Position numbers and translations under genes: made by a program
Shown: positions 12,488 to 24,074 of the stretch, piece after piece
Layout: the number at the start of each line of letters is the position of its first letter
How positions within the stretch are numbered: the stretch's first letter is position 1
Notes under the pieces: model-generated
Database searches by the model: none
What the model was told of the DNA's origin: nothing
What the model saw: only the letters and a program-made list of their open reading frames with translations
Assembly (NCBI RefSeq): GCF_016801865.2
Contig: NC_068937.1
Location: forward strand, 12,395,605-12,459,604
DNA length: 64,000 nucleotides
Source of the DNA: Culex pipiens pallens
Taxonomy: Eukaryota > Arthropoda > Insecta > Diptera > Culicidae
Direction of reading: 5' to 3'

Positions 12488-12600
12488 CAGTCCAGACTCG
12501 ATTATTCAACGAAACACGATTTTTTTGTTGTCCATTTTTGATTTTCGAGTTTAAGTATTACCCCTAAAGTTTTCTTAATTTTGTTCAAAGATATAATTTT
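12488..12600 (+). mobile_element. Fragment of pogo-like miniature element
   Basis: Begins CAGTCCAGACTCGATTATTC directly after TA, and continues with the internal phrase 'ttgttgtccatttttgattttcgagtttaagta', matching 30617-30938. The right end is absent. It lies immediately before another element copy at 12604. Confidence 0.6.
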
Positions 12601-12603
12601 TGA

Positions 12604-12706
12604 CAAAATTCATGTAATTCATGAACACTTTGTTCGTGGTTCCAAATTTCATGAAAGCTTGTTCACGATTTCGTGAACTGAATTTTTCTCCGTGCCGTAG
12701 CTGGTC
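12604..12706. mobile_element. Short palindromic miniature element, partial copy 2
   Basis: Matches the right half of the element at 10275-10408, through 'gaacactttgttcgtggttcc', 'cttgttcacgatttcgtgaa' and the end 'tttttctccgtgccgtagct'. Only one arm is well preserved. Both copies share 'gccgtagct' beyond the apparent end, so the true terminus may lie slightly further out. Confidence 0.6.
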
Positions 12707-12709
12707 TGA

Positions 12710-14940
12710 TCTAGTCACAGTACTTGGCGGTGACCACAAAACCCCCTGCTGGATCATGGAACGTGACTCTCAAACCACATGTGGGAATTTGATGTGGACA
12801 AAAATTGCGCTCTATATGGAGATTGAGGGTAATTTCGATTTAATCCTCTTGATGAATTATTAGTGATTTTTAAAGGCAGTGTTGCCAAAATTTTCATTTT
12901 GAAGAAGTATCGAGCGAAATTTCATGCAATATTGCATGCAATCGATAAAAAATCTGACACCATGCAGGGAGGGCGCCCTCCCTTCCGACATAACCTCGTC
13001 AGCGGCATTAACGAGAAAATCCTTACAAAAGCAGCAGCAGTATAAAAAAGCTGCAATTGTTGACCATTCCTCTGGAATGCAAATAAAAGCGCTTGCAGGG
13101 CAGCCAGCAGCACGTTCAGCAGGGTTTTGTTTGCACACGCGTGGCGCGACTCGACTTTGAATGACGGCGGCCAGAACCTTCCCACAGGCAGCGAGCTATA
13201 GCCGCCAGTCTCGACGGGCAGTCTGTCAACCAGTTGGGATTTGTACAAAGCACAATTTATGGCACCCATTGTAAAGTAGTTAAACCGCATTGCTGAGTTT
13301 TGTTGGCTGGGTTTGGAAATTTGTATTTTTTTGCAAATACCTATTTTTAAATATTTTTAATTTTGCCAGAATCTTGTTCCTCCATTAATTTTACATAAGA
13401 ATCACCGAAAATCTCAAAGTAATCCAATCCTATTTCGAGATTTACTGATTTTAAGATTTGAAATAATCCCTTTCAAATCTACGCCGCGGCACCAGTGAAC
13501 CCCAAACCAATAGCGATGATATCAACCGCAACCGACAGTTTAGCTCACTTGCTGTGCCGACAATAGCCTGGCGACGATTTGAAGCTTCTCTCGAAAAGGT
13601 TATTTTATTCAATTAAGTAAACAAAATTTCCGGTCCGGCACACAATACACGCTGCGCCGCGCTGTCACCCCACAATTCCTCAAGCAGTTCAGTAAACTAG
13701 CGTCAACTTGAGCCGATGACGGCGACGATTGGAGTTGACAACGAGTTCATTGATGTTTATGCAGAGGAGAGGGAGCGAGGTCTCGTTCTCGCTCTAATGT
13801 TGTTGATATGCAGTAATGACCAAATGACGGTGAAGAATACGGGTCGCGTTAGGGCTTAGGGCAAACTGCTGTTCTGCGCAATTTGATGGATTTGAAAACA
13901 CTGCTGCGAGGGGTTTGTTGTCGGCCATAAGTCACGTAATGACAGCAATATTCTCGTTTGGGCCAAATATGGCGTTGGCTTGGGGCTTGGACATGTCTTC
14001 TAATCGGATTAAAGCTAATTTATCGCATCGTATAAGTCGGTCAAGTGATGCCAATTTATGGACTTAGGTTGATGGTTTGTTTGACTTGGGCAGGGATTCC
14101 GAAACTGATTTGAGAAAAGAAAAATGAGTGAAAACTGGCAACACTACTTTTGACAGATCACTTTTATATTTATTAAGGGCTAAGGGAAAGGTTTTGAAGT
14201 ATTTTAATAAAGTTAAGATTTTTTGAAAACGGTAGCTTTCCTTAGAAAACTGGCTCGACAATCGTTAGGTAATATTGTTACGTATCTACTGAACAAATTT
14301 CAGCCTGATTTGTGTAGTCTAGCATTAGTTATTGACTTTTTAGTGAGAGGTTTCAGTGATATGTATTATTTCTGGAAGATCTAATCCAATTTTAAGGTGA
14401 GGTTGATACAAGCTTTTCCCCCAAAATACACCCAGCACTCCTCACCCAAAATCAAACGGAAGAAAACACTTCAAAACCCGGTGAGGAAACCGTACGAACG
14501 TCCGCGTCTACACCCGTCAATTGTCCCATTAGCGCCATTCCGAAATTAACTAGCCGCGGCAATTAAAGCTCGCCGTTCACTCACATGCCAAAAAGTACCC
14601 CGCAGCACTTACTTTCTCCCTGTCCCCCTCACTCACACTCACACGTGTGCAAACGTCGCGTCGTGGGTGAGCGAGAGGGGCAGAATGAACTTCGTAAGAC
14701 CCTTTAATTACCGGACCATTCCGGCCACCACTTGGACTTAATTTGACCCCCCCGTCCGAAAAGGTTTGTAAGTTTAGCGTAAAAGTGTGTATTCGTGGGG
14801 TCATTAAAAACAAATTTTCCAAATGATCTGAGAAAACCCTGATTTTGGTAGGGTTTGCGGAAGACCCTAAACCCTGAAAGGGTTTAACCCTAAAAAAATA
14901 ATTGGAAGAAAGAAAAGAAACTTCACATAGTCACCTTTTC
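12710..14940. other. Unique island, possible regulatory or untranslated sequence
   Basis: 12950-13300 and 13480-13860 have mixed composition, and 14440-14800 has short CA/CT runs. A TATA-like word at about 13029 ('gtataaaaaagc') is present without a convincing initiator. Overlapping open frames on both strands at 12860-13290 have no recognisable domain. I do not call a gene. Confidence 0.3.
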
Positions 14941-14942
14941 AC

Positions 14943-15004
14943 TGCTCTCACGCACACTGCTAAATGCAAATCAAAACAAACGTTTAGTAGTGTGCGTGAG
15001 AGCA
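14943..15004. ncRNA. Strong 22-bp hairpin, possible small-RNA precursor
   Basis: Left arm 14943-14964 and right arm 14983-15004 are complementary over 22 bases with one mismatch, around an 18-base loop. Each arm begins or ends with TGCTCTCACGCACAC or its complement. The size suits a microRNA-type stem, but it could equally be a tiny foldback repeat, since similar 'gagagcgtgagtg' words occur near 14670 and 49445. Expression cannot be judged from sequence. Confidence 0.3.
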
Positions 15005-16620
15005 TGCGATGGAAGAATTTCGCTGAGCAATCACTGAGAGAAAAAATCGAAAAAGAGAACTTTTCTGGAGAAACTACTGTCACTTGTCGTACACAACTGT
15101 AATGTTTGTAAAAAAAATGAAAAAAAACCTTATTTTGGTGGTGTAATGTAAGTTAAAAATTAATTTGTCAATCCAATAATTCAATTTTCCAATTTCACAA
15201 CCCTCGCAAAATCCAAATTCGATCATCCCGACGTTGTGTCACCCTGTCCACCAAACAGACCCGCCCCATTATCACGGGGTTTCGTTTCGTTTACCCCATG
15301 ACTTAACCCAGCACTGCCCACGTTCACACATTTCATCCGAAATCCAATTGGCGCGACTTTCGACTTTTAATTAGCCAGTGAATGCTAATTTCCGTTCGGT
15401 CTATTGTCGCCCTGTGTTTGTGTGTGCGCGATCACCGAAAAAAAACATCTTTCAAATTTATGCACTCATGAATTTCACACACACACACGCGCTTTGAAAA
15501 GTCAGACAGAGTGAGAGTCCGATCGGTCAGTTTCTTCGCACTTTCTCCAAAGGCGGAGGAGGAGTGTGAGCGATTTTCGCGATCTTTTTGCGCGATGAGC
15601 GATGACTCATGAGGAGCAATGACATTCGTTGCATAACGTGTGACATTTTGCAACCCTGGGCTGCGCGCTCTCACGAAGAAGTTTGACAAAAAGGAACCCC
15701 CATCTACATTACCATCAATCAGCTGTCAGAAGCTGTTGTTGTTATTGAAGTCGTGGTGAAGGTGTTTCGACAAAAAGCACAGTTATCGGCTTCTTCTATG
15801 AAAGCTGAACCCCCCATGATGGCAGAAAATGCCTCACTTGAAGTCACGACTTTTTTTCGCGCCCGGCAGACGACCAACCTTCTATCCGAATCGATCTGAC
15901 AGGCGTGCAATCACGTTCTGAAGGTTTGGTATTTCTGAAAAGATCGCGTGGTAATGGAAATGATGAGGTGGAAGACGTTCTAATGGGCAAAAAGGAATGA
16001 GAGATTGAGTTTCAGTGGAATTATTGCATAATGATTTCAAATTTGTGATTTAAGTTTGAATTTAGGATTTCAACAGAAAAATTAGTGCCGTTAAAAACAA
16101 TATCCACACAAAGTAAAATCAAAAAACTCATATTGAAATTATTTGACTTATTTCATCGAAGCGTTGGTAAGGTATGTCCACGCACTCTTCCTCCCCTGCA
16201 TTATTTTAAAGAATGTGCGCTCTGTATCAAATTAAATTAGATAATGAAATTATGTGGCTTTTTCTTAAAAAGTTTTCCAAATCAATGCTTTTTATGTAAG
16301 GTATAAATAACTTGGAAACTGTTAAGTCGATTTTCTAATTTTATTTTAATAAACAAGCCTTACCCGACAAACTTTGTTCTGCCTTTTTTTTCGTTTGTTG
16401 ACGTTTCTTGATTTTTTGCTTATTCAGCCTCCTGTGATCAAAATATGATTTTACGTAACTTTCTCCATACAATTTGCCGATGCTTCGGAATCGGTTCCAG
16501 AGTGTCCAAAGTGTCAATTAGTTAGCGTAAGAACCTTCCTTGGGCTTATACGAACCCAACGCAACAAAAAGCAACTCGATCCGACGCTCCGTATTGAACT
16601 GATTCGCGTTCGAACAAAAA
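15005..16620. other. Unique sequence with a CA run, no supported gene
   Basis: A short CA run lies at 15476-15488. The section 15520-15910 is less AT-rich and has open frames on the minus strand without identifiable domains or splice sites. 16020-16620 is AT-rich. Nothing else is supported. Confidence 0.3.
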
Positions 16621-16629
16621 CGTCGAAAT

Positions 16630-16655
16630 TTTATATATATATAGATAGATAGATA
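16630..16655. repeat. TA and GATA microsatellite
   Basis: A short (TA)n run passes into (GATA)n directly against the left end of a pogo-like element, whose TA target lies at 16654-16655. Confidence 0.7.
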
Positions 16656-16940
16656 CAGTCCAGACTCGACTTTCTGATGCCTCGATTATCCGAAAGTTTG
16701 TATGAGACTTCGGATAATCGAATCACGAAAAAATACATTTTTTGTATTGCTTTATCATCATCAACATCAAAATCAAATTAGAGTTAAGCGTCCCCAATTC
16801 AGTCAAATTTGAATGATTGCCTAGTAAATTACCAAATGCATTCTTCAATATTTTATCACCGCCATTTTGGATCTGAAAATTCTAAATCAGTTAAGAGTAC
16901 TTAAGCTCGATATTCAAAAAACAAGACAACGATTTGTAAC
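16656..16940 (+). mobile_element. Pogo-like miniature element, right end missing
   Basis: Starts CAGTCCAGACTCGAC after TA, followed by 'cgattatccgaaag' and later an inverted 'cggataatcg'. The interior near 16861-16925 ('gccattttggatctgaaaattctaaat', then 'cttaagctcgatattcaaaa') is the reverse complement of the interior of 30617-30938. The terminus expected near 16940 is eroded. TA target and CAGT...TATCC ends are typical of the pogo branch of Tc1/mariner. Confidence 0.65.
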
Positions 16941-17329
16941 AATTTCAAACTGAATAGATTAATAAAAAAAAAACTTAAAAGCATGTATAAAAATGAAAAA
17001 ACATGCAGACAAAATATCAGAAACTATACAAATTAAACCAAACCAAACTGAAACGATATTTTTTTTGCATTTTTGATTTGGTTTTGTCAATAAATTTTGA
17101 CACTGTCAGTAAATTTTCTATTGCTAAAGAGACAATTGTACATCAATACTCATACCACTTTGGAAGCAATCCATTTAAAATTTCTATTAGAATATTGAAA
17201 ATTCAGATTCATGAAAACAGTTTATCTTTAGAAAATAAGGTCGTTACTTTTGTTTTCTTCTTTTCAAGATATTAAATAAAGTCTAAAAAAACTTATACAT
17301 TTTTCGATTTGTTTATATTAAATCTCAAA

Positions 17330-18560
17330 AAGGTAAAAAATGTGCTTCAATTTTTTTATGTTTTGTGCAATTTACAGACACCGATCAGAAAATCCGAAAA
17401 ATGAAAAAATGCAGTTGTTAGAAGGATACAGAGTTAAAAGTTTCAAAAATTGTATTTTTTACAATTTGAAAATATTTCATGAAGGAATAACATCCTGTCT
17501 CTGTTCGCATAAATGTTCCATATGGTTATGAGTTATTGAGGATTTTTTCACGAAAACAAAAAAATATTATTTTTTTTGAAATTTGAAAATACGTCATGAA
17601 AGAACTGCATCTTGTCTCTGTTGGCACTTCTCTGTATACTCCTGCTAAAAATACTTACAAAAAAGTGAAGAAAATTTCCAAAAAAATTCCATTTTGATCG
17701 GAGTCATGGTTGCTGAGATACAACTTCTTAAAGATTGATGAAAAATCATGTTTACTCAGTGTCACCCCTCATTTCTCAACTTGCGATATCCTGGAAACTA
17801 TTAGTTCAATTTTCAATTTGAAAAATAAAAATTTAGGGAATTTTTTTGCTCTTTCTTATAATAAAACGCTTAAATTTTTTAAAACATTGAAAATTTCCAA
17901 AATAAGTTTTTAAGCCCTTTATAAAAACTCGAAATTATTTTTAATTACCCTTTTCACAAAATTTATACATTAGAAGGCTGTATCTTGGAAACTAGCAGTC
18001 TGATCAACAGTGTAAACAAATATTTAAAAAAATCTCAGCTTTTTGAAAATATGTTTTGCAGGGGAACATTTCTCGAAATGTTTTAACCTGAAAATGCCTA
18101 TAACTCAAAAACGGTACATCTTATCAAAAAATATTGAAATCATTTTCGATTGCTAATTTGATAATGCATCTAAACATGGATTTTAAAATATTTTTATTGA
18201 CGGCGTTTACATTTTTTCAAAAAGTCATAGCTTTGGTACCAGAAAAATAGAAATAAAAAAAACGTTTTAAGGGAACTCAAAAGCGAAATAACAAAAAACG
18301 GGATTTTTTCCTTGATTTATTTTTTCTGAAAAGTCCTAATCATAACCTACAACTTTGCGGAAGACCTCAAATCGATCAGGAAATCACTTCCTATGATGAA
18401 GATTTTGGAACATTCACAAGCCTATTTTGTATGACCATCTCTAATTTTTTATTTTTTTTGTTGCTACATTCAATAATGAAAAATTGCTTCTTTTGACAAC
18501 GGGAATGCATGGATCTTCCAAATTAAAATTAAGTTGAAAATATTTTTTGTAAAACGTCTT
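17330..18560. repeat. Degenerate foldback relative (subfamily B), copy 2
   Basis: Runs opposite to 10430-11440: 'catcctgtctctgttcgcataaatgttccatatgg', 'catggttgctgagatacaact' and 'gtgtcacccctcatttctcaact' have complementary partners there. Towards 18310-18450 it keeps family A-like words ('aagtcctaatcataacctacaactttgcggaagacc', 'attttgtatgacca'). The matching arm is not intact. Confidence 0.5.
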
Positions 18561-18621
18561 TAATGAATAAAAACGCTTTTCCTCAGTACACATCCATTAG
18601 ATATGAAATTTTTAAAATACA

Positions 18622-18790
18622 GTGGACTCTCTGGCTGTCGATATATATATTTCTTTAAAAATAGGCGATTACATCATTTCTTTAGAAAAAAACGATAAAT
18701 TTCACTGATTCCATGTGCTTTCAACACAATCAAACAATACACTGAAAACTGTCGATATCGGCTAAATTAAACAAAAAATCAATATAATGC
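18622..18790 (+). mobile_element. Possible fragment of a second pogo-like miniature family
   Basis: TACAGTGGACTCTCTGGCTG at 18620 resembles a pogo-type end after TA. 'ctgtcgatat' recurs inverted about 110 bases later ('actgtcgatatcgg', near 18750). A paired right terminus with TA is not clear, so this is tentative. Confidence 0.35.
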
Positions 18791-18914
18791 TGATCAATGT
18801 TAATCTCACAACTAATTAGGAATAATTTTTGTATTTTTCTTATGTTTATTAGTTTGAACTGTACGAATGTTTAACAACATATTTTGGTAGTCATCATCAT
18901 TTATTGAAATTATA

Positions 18915-18992
18915 GGGAGCGGCCGTGGCTGACTGGTTACGGTGTTCGCTTTGTAAGCGAATGGTCCTGGGTTCGATTCCCATCTGCTCCCA
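18915..18992 (+). tRNA. tRNA-Thr(TGT)-like sequence, tRNA or tRNA-derived SINE head
   Basis: A cloverleaf can be drawn. The acceptor stem GGGAGCG pairs with TGCTCCC. A D stem CCGT/ACGG encloses a GG-containing loop. The anticodon stem TTCGC/GCGAA has loop TTTGTAA (anticodon TGT, 18952-18954). The T arm has loop TTCGATT. The A box TGGCTGACTGG and B box GGTTCGATTCC are good. Against a functional gene: one base is missing between the acceptor and D stems, an extra base follows the T stem, and the first T-stem pair is mismatched. Mosquito genomes hold many tRNA-derived SINEs, which is the main alternative. Confidence 0.42.
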
Positions 18993-19054
18993 ACGAGAAA
19001 GTATAGGAATTATAAATCTTGAAACTCTGAACATGACGAAAAATCAAACTCGCT

Positions 19055-19127
19055 CGAGTCGGGGTTCGATACCCCGTCCTTTGGATTAGTAAGCAAAAAT
19101 GCTAACCACTAGGCCATCACGGCTTGG
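19055..19127 (-). repeat. tRNA-like remnant on the minus strand
   Basis: On the minus strand there is a perfect A box TGGCCTAGTGG (19106-19116) and a B-box-like GGTATCGAACC (19063-19073) in a 5-bp T-type stem CGGGG/CCCCG. The acceptor ends do not pair and the anticodon stem has a mismatch, so this is a tRNA-derived repeat rather than a tRNA gene. It faces the tRNA-like sequence at 18915-18992. Confidence 0.5.
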
Positions 19128-19391
19128 TGAGCTATGACTGGAATTAGGAATACTGTTACTATCAACTATATACGCGCTGGGTCCTTGTCCATTTGACAAG
19201 GGTTCGGAAGTTCTTAATAACGTTTGAACCCGATTGGTGCAAACGTTCTTCAGGGCGGGGCTTGTCGATAAAGCTGAAGTACCTCGCGCTCGGCTAGCCA
19301 GCGTAGAAATGGGTCACCGAAGCTCGGCAGAGCTAACACCTCCCAAATGCCTATGCGAGTTATTTGCATGTATAGAATGTAGATCTAAAAT

Positions 19392-19803
19392 AGTAGTTTA
19401 TGCAACAAGTTGCAAAAAGAGGATTTTTTCAGCACGAGTCGTACATTTATCCAACGAGGTTCACCGAGTTGGATAAATACGAAGAGTGCTGAAAAAATCA
19501 AGTTTTGCAACGAGTTCCATACAACATTTTTTGCAATTCCGAAAAACACCCATTGAGTGAAATTTTATGTCAAATTTTCATGTATTTTGTCAATAAATCG
19601 TTTAAATCAAAATAATGTTGAAAAGTGTTACTTTTCAAAACAAGTGCTGAAAAGTTCAACTTTTCAGCACCCATTTCAGTGCTGAAAAGTAGAACTTTTC
19701 AGCATTTATTTTGAAAAGTGTTGTTATTCGATTCTGTTATTTTTGGTACAGAAAAGTAGGCTATTTCGTCGTTCAAGAATGACAGGAAAAGTAAGTAGTT
19801 TCA
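19392..19803. repeat. Dispersed repeat C, copy 1, with internal hairpins
   Basis: Matches 47647-48011 from 'agtagtttatgcaaca' to 'gtaagtagtttca'. It contains nested inverted repeats: 'gattttttcagcac' faces 'gtgctgaaaaaatc', 'tttatccaac' faces 'gttggataaa', and 'gctgaaaagttcaacttttcagc' is itself a palindrome. This copy is longer than copy 2 because the stem-loop 'tttatccaacgaggttcacc...' is kept. No target duplication is evident. Confidence 0.72.
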
Positions 19804-21540
19804 CGGCGGAATTGCAAAAATACATGGAAACAACTCAATTTGTAAGAAGCGGCCGCGTGGTCCCGTTTGGTTGGTTGCAAACACACACAAACACACATCA
19901 TCATTTATTGAAATTATACATTGATAACAATATAGGAAATGCAATTAGTTACAACTTCAAGCGTCAACTTCAGCCACAACGTCTTCTCGATCATTCTCAC
20001 GAACCCCGCAACATCGCTGAAGTCTCAAACAATCCCCCTTGTACATTGCGTAACCCAAAGTCGGTGTGAAAGTATGTGCTCGGCCCCGTAAAGTACTTGC
20101 TCGATTCATAATAAGTACATTTCCTTGTTACCCTGGCGCGGCCACGTCACTCACACTTTCGCGCGTTGTCAGACATCATTCATGGACACATTTTCCTCAA
20201 GTTTTTCCCTCGTTTGAGCGGGGTGCGCGCAATTTGAAGCTTCATTGACGAGCTTCGGCTCACAATGGACGGGCAAAAAAAAAACATTTTGTAAACATTC
20301 GAGCAGACACATTTCCTTTCGATTTTTTCCGATGAGATATACACGCATGGAAACATAAATCCATAAAGAGGAAGCTCCGAAAAGAAAAGAAAGAAAAACG
20401 GTAGCGAAGAAGAAGCGAACCAAATTAATATCGTATAGGAAAGAAATAATCATAAAGAGAAGATAAGACAAAGAGCGAACGAAAAGCTAGAGAGAGAAAA
20501 GAAAGAAAGAGTGAATTATGCACGGAGCGAATGAAGCAAAGAAGACGAAAAAAAAGGTAGAAGAAGAAGCAAAAAGGTTATTTTGATTGTAGTTTACAAA
20601 CTTTCACTCGCTCTAGCCATTAGCGTATTCACGCAAATGAGGCTCTGTGAATCTTTTTATTTTTTTTCTCTTTTTGTTGTCTTCTTCTTCTACTTGCTGC
20701 TCATTTTTATGATGCCTCTGGTCTGGTAGTCAAAATGTGTGCCGCGGCGATTGGTTTCGCCTCGGTAAGATTCTCTTCATTAATTCATTACGAACTCTTT
20801 ACGCTAATAGTGTATCATGCACACAATCAATAACGGCTCCAAAACAATGAACCAGATGAGGTATGAACCGGTGCGATTGAACTGACGAAAAAGTGCTGCA
20901 AAGGAGTTGACTTGGAATAATAATACAACATATTTGTTTTTTTTTTTTTTTGAGAATCAAATTTAGATTTTTCTATGTTTTTTTTAGAATGAGTAAAAAT
21001 CTGTCACTTGATCTTAAATTGTTTCAAATGTTCAATCGGCGAACAATTTTTCAATTTTTTTTATAAAATCAAAATAATATTGACGCACATTGTCAAATTT
21101 TGGGCTCATTTTTGAGGGCAGATTAGTATTTAATTTAGTTCAGGTGGTACCATAACATCGAATAATTGAAATTTTCTCAAAGCTAAATACAATGCCTTTT
21201 TTTTAGATTTTAAGCCTAATACATTTATTTTTTTAACTTTTTCGCAAGTGCACAGATTAGAGTTACGATTTTTGAAAAAAGAGGTTTTGCCAAGAACGTC
21301 GAAAAAAATTAGGCCCAGTCTATTTCAGCCAGGATCACCCTAATCATTATGCAAAAGAATATGGGTGGTGGTTTTACCTGGGGGCGTAAAAGACGTAGAT
21401 TACGAAATAAAATTTTGGTGGAACTGCTCGGATAAACATAGTCAATAACTTTCTTGAAGTTAAAAAAAATACAAAAAGATTGCAAAAGTAGATTTTTAAA
21501 TCTCAAGTGTGAACCACCCTAATATTTAATGAAAAAAACC
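19804..21540. other. Unique sequence including a long polypurine tract
   Basis: Positions about 20360-20580 are strongly purine-rich on the plus strand (repeated gaaaag, gaaaga and gaagaag words), followed by pyrimidine-rich words at 20660-20705. This may be a structural or low-complexity tract. A minus-strand open frame over it (20169-20471) is mostly low-complexity and is not called. 20930-21540 is AT-rich. Confidence 0.35.
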
Positions 21541-22560
21541 CCTCGAACCTGCTAACTTTTTTAGAAATTGAAATTCCAAGATTGTATTTCTTTCGTAAAA
21601 AAAAAAACATTTTGCGCCATTATTTTTTCTATAAAAGTCTCCATTTAATTTTGGGGGCTGGGCATACAAAATGGGTATGTATTAGAGTGTAACAAAAATG
21701 ACATTTTGACGGGAATTCAGGGGTTTGTTCCGGTGGGCATACTGAGCCCAAATCCCAAATATGAGCTTGATTGAACGTAACAGAAGCTGGCGCTTTGCAT
21801 TAGAATTTTAAATGAGATTCAACCCGTAAAAAAGAATTGTATTTGAAAACCGAATCGAAATGCAACTTCCATTTTTAAAGTAGAATTTACCGCTATATGG
21901 GTGTATATTTTCGAATTCTTGTAGTGTTTTTTTGCAAAGTACTTTAAACATACAGGTGCTTCGACTTTTTTAAATGCTGAGAAAATTTCCTTATTTTTAT
22001 TCTTTTAGACTTTCAAAACTAAACAATTAGTTTCTGAGATACAGAATCACAAAACATTTTAATAGAAGAAAATGAGTTTATCTAAGTGTCACAAATTAGC
22101 CTGTAATTTTCAACTGACGATATTTCGGAAACTATTTTTTTGATTTTCAATGTTAAAAAATGAAACTTTCGTGAAATTTTCTGATCGCTTCAATGAAAAT
22201 AAGTTCAAAATTTTAAAATCACCTTTTTATAACTTTTGAAAAGTCTACAAAAATAGAAAATTTTCCCTATTTGTTAGAAAAATTAGGTTTTAGCTAAGAA
22301 GTGTATAAGTATGATAAAATTTTCAAGCGAACTTCTTATAAATTTATCAACATAAAAGAGAGGTTTTTCCTCATGATTTTTCTCTCTAAAACTCATTTGA
22401 TGTAGATTCTTCTATTGCAGCCGAGATTTCTGGTATATTGTTTACCAAAATTTGTTGCAGAATGATTATTTTTCCAAAGAAAAAAATCTACAAAAAAAAG
22501 CCAACTTAACGAAGGTCGATTCTTGAATTAAAATTCCCCGTACAAATTAAATCCGCTTAG
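21540..22560. repeat. Degenerate foldback relative
   Basis: Shows eroded family A words: 'gtctccatttaattttgggggctgggcatacaaaatgggtatgta' near 21638, 'gtttctgagatacagaatcac' near 22030, and 'ttaaaaaatgaaactttcgtgaaattttctgatcg' near 22153. The ends and second arm are lost. Confidence 0.5.
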
Positions 22561-23403
22561 TTGCGCTCAAATCTCGCACAATTATGCATTTTTTCGCTCC
22601 ACACAAAAATTCAAATGAACCGTATAAAACAGCCACAGACGAAAAAACACAATGATACAACATGGATTTTTTCCAAGCCCTTTTTTCCAGCACCCACCAC
22701 CTCTCGCATGGGTGTTATTTTTTTTGTGGCTGGGTTGTGTGTGGGTGGCTTTTCAGGTGGGACAAATGGGGCCATTGAACTCTCTCTCTCTCTCGCTCCC
22801 TCGGTCTGGTCTTGCGAGGTTGATGGTGGTGACGACGGTGGTGGGTATGCTTCGTGCAACACTTTCGCACTGAGCGCGCGATCATAATCAGGCGAAAAAA
22901 GAATGATATCGTTTTTTTCACGCCAAATTAGCAACTAAATTGTAGCATTGTCTGTGGCGGAACAGATTAGTTATTTTTTTGTTGCAAATGTCGGTTTTGT
23001 AAAAGAAATAGTTTTCAAGCATAGAAAAAATCACACTGCTAGGTGGATTCACGTGCAATTTTTGCTTGTTTTGGCTATTTTTGGAACAATGAACGCGTTA
23101 TAGGCCTGGGATTTGTTAGATAGAATTCAACCGACGGACCGACAAAGTGAGGGAGAGAGATCATCTGACCTTGGTGGGAGAATAATTATAAGCACTGATT
23201 TTGGTTTACGTAATAATGCATTGTTTTTTTGTTGTTGCTGTTGCTGAGTTGCAGTTCGTGTTAGTGTTGAATTTGTAGTTTGAGGAAAGGAATGTTTAGC
23301 ATTTTGTTTTTTTTTTCTTTACATTTTTATCAGACATGATTTGTAGTTGAATAAATTTGCAAATTTCGTGTTGATGCTATGATTATTCAATTCAACATTT
23401 CAT
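22561..23403. other. Unique sequence with a CT run
   Basis: (CT)n lies at about 22778-22796, inside a mixed-composition patch (22690-22880). Open frames on both strands overlap the same patch and none has a recognisable domain. No gene is called. Confidence 0.3.
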
Positions 23404-24074
23404 CAGCTATGTGCTATCTTGTGACATAGACCATTTTGGTCGAAAATGAGTTGATGATGACGTTTTGCTATACTTAACAAACACTACAAGATGCTTTAAC
23501 CCGATTTTGGAAACTCGCTTCCGTTTCCCGGATATCGCAATACACACTTGTGACATAAACCAATTTATCATCAAAATGATCGTGCACACTTGTGACACGT
23601 CATACATGTTATTGGAAAATGTGTAAAAATTTTCTTGTTTTTCACAAATTTATGTACACACATACTTTCTAAAGGCAATGCAACCTTTTGTTTTGAAAAT
23701 ATACTGATTCAGTCGGTTAAACTATTGATTTAAGTCTATTTTAGTTTGTATGGGAATTCTGTGCACACTTGTGACACGTAGTACAAATTTACTTTCGAAA
23801 CACACTTGTGACACGTAGTACAAATTTACTTTCGAAACACACTTGTGACACGTGCTTTTCAGATTTTTGTTTACATTATTTACTGTATATTTTAACTGGT
23901 ATAACCAAATTAGTTGAAACTTGGAGCGTTTGTTAAGCGATAGTATACGAACCGATTGCTTCAAAAACTTTGGCTCTTTCATTCATAGTTTTGGAATTAT
24001 TTACCTACAAACTTTAAAAATCGATTTTCTCGAAAAGTACTAAATAGTCGTTGTCACAAGATAGCACACAGCTG
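23404..24074. mobile_element. Terminal-inverted-repeat element with internal ACACTTGTGACACG repeats
   Basis: The left end CAGCTATGTGCTATCTTGTG is matched by the reverse complement of CAGCTGTGTGCTATCTTGTG at the right, about 23 bases with one mismatch. Inside, the 14-mer core ACACTTGTGACACG recurs near 23584, 23765, 23801 and 23840, with the last spacings about 38 bp ('tagtacaaatttactttcgaaac' between them). The terminal repeat contains the related word TTGTGACA. No clear target duplication is seen (flanks CATTTCAT and ACGATTTC). No transposase is visible. Confidence 0.65.

Noticed and set aside
12922..13290. 122-codon minus-strand open frame in a mixed-composition patch
   Set aside because: Overlaps other open frames of similar length on both strands; no domain, and no splice or start context.
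22561..22934. Pair of overlapping 107-108-codon open frames on opposite strands
   Set aside because: Mutual shadows across a CT repeat; no domain and no splice support.
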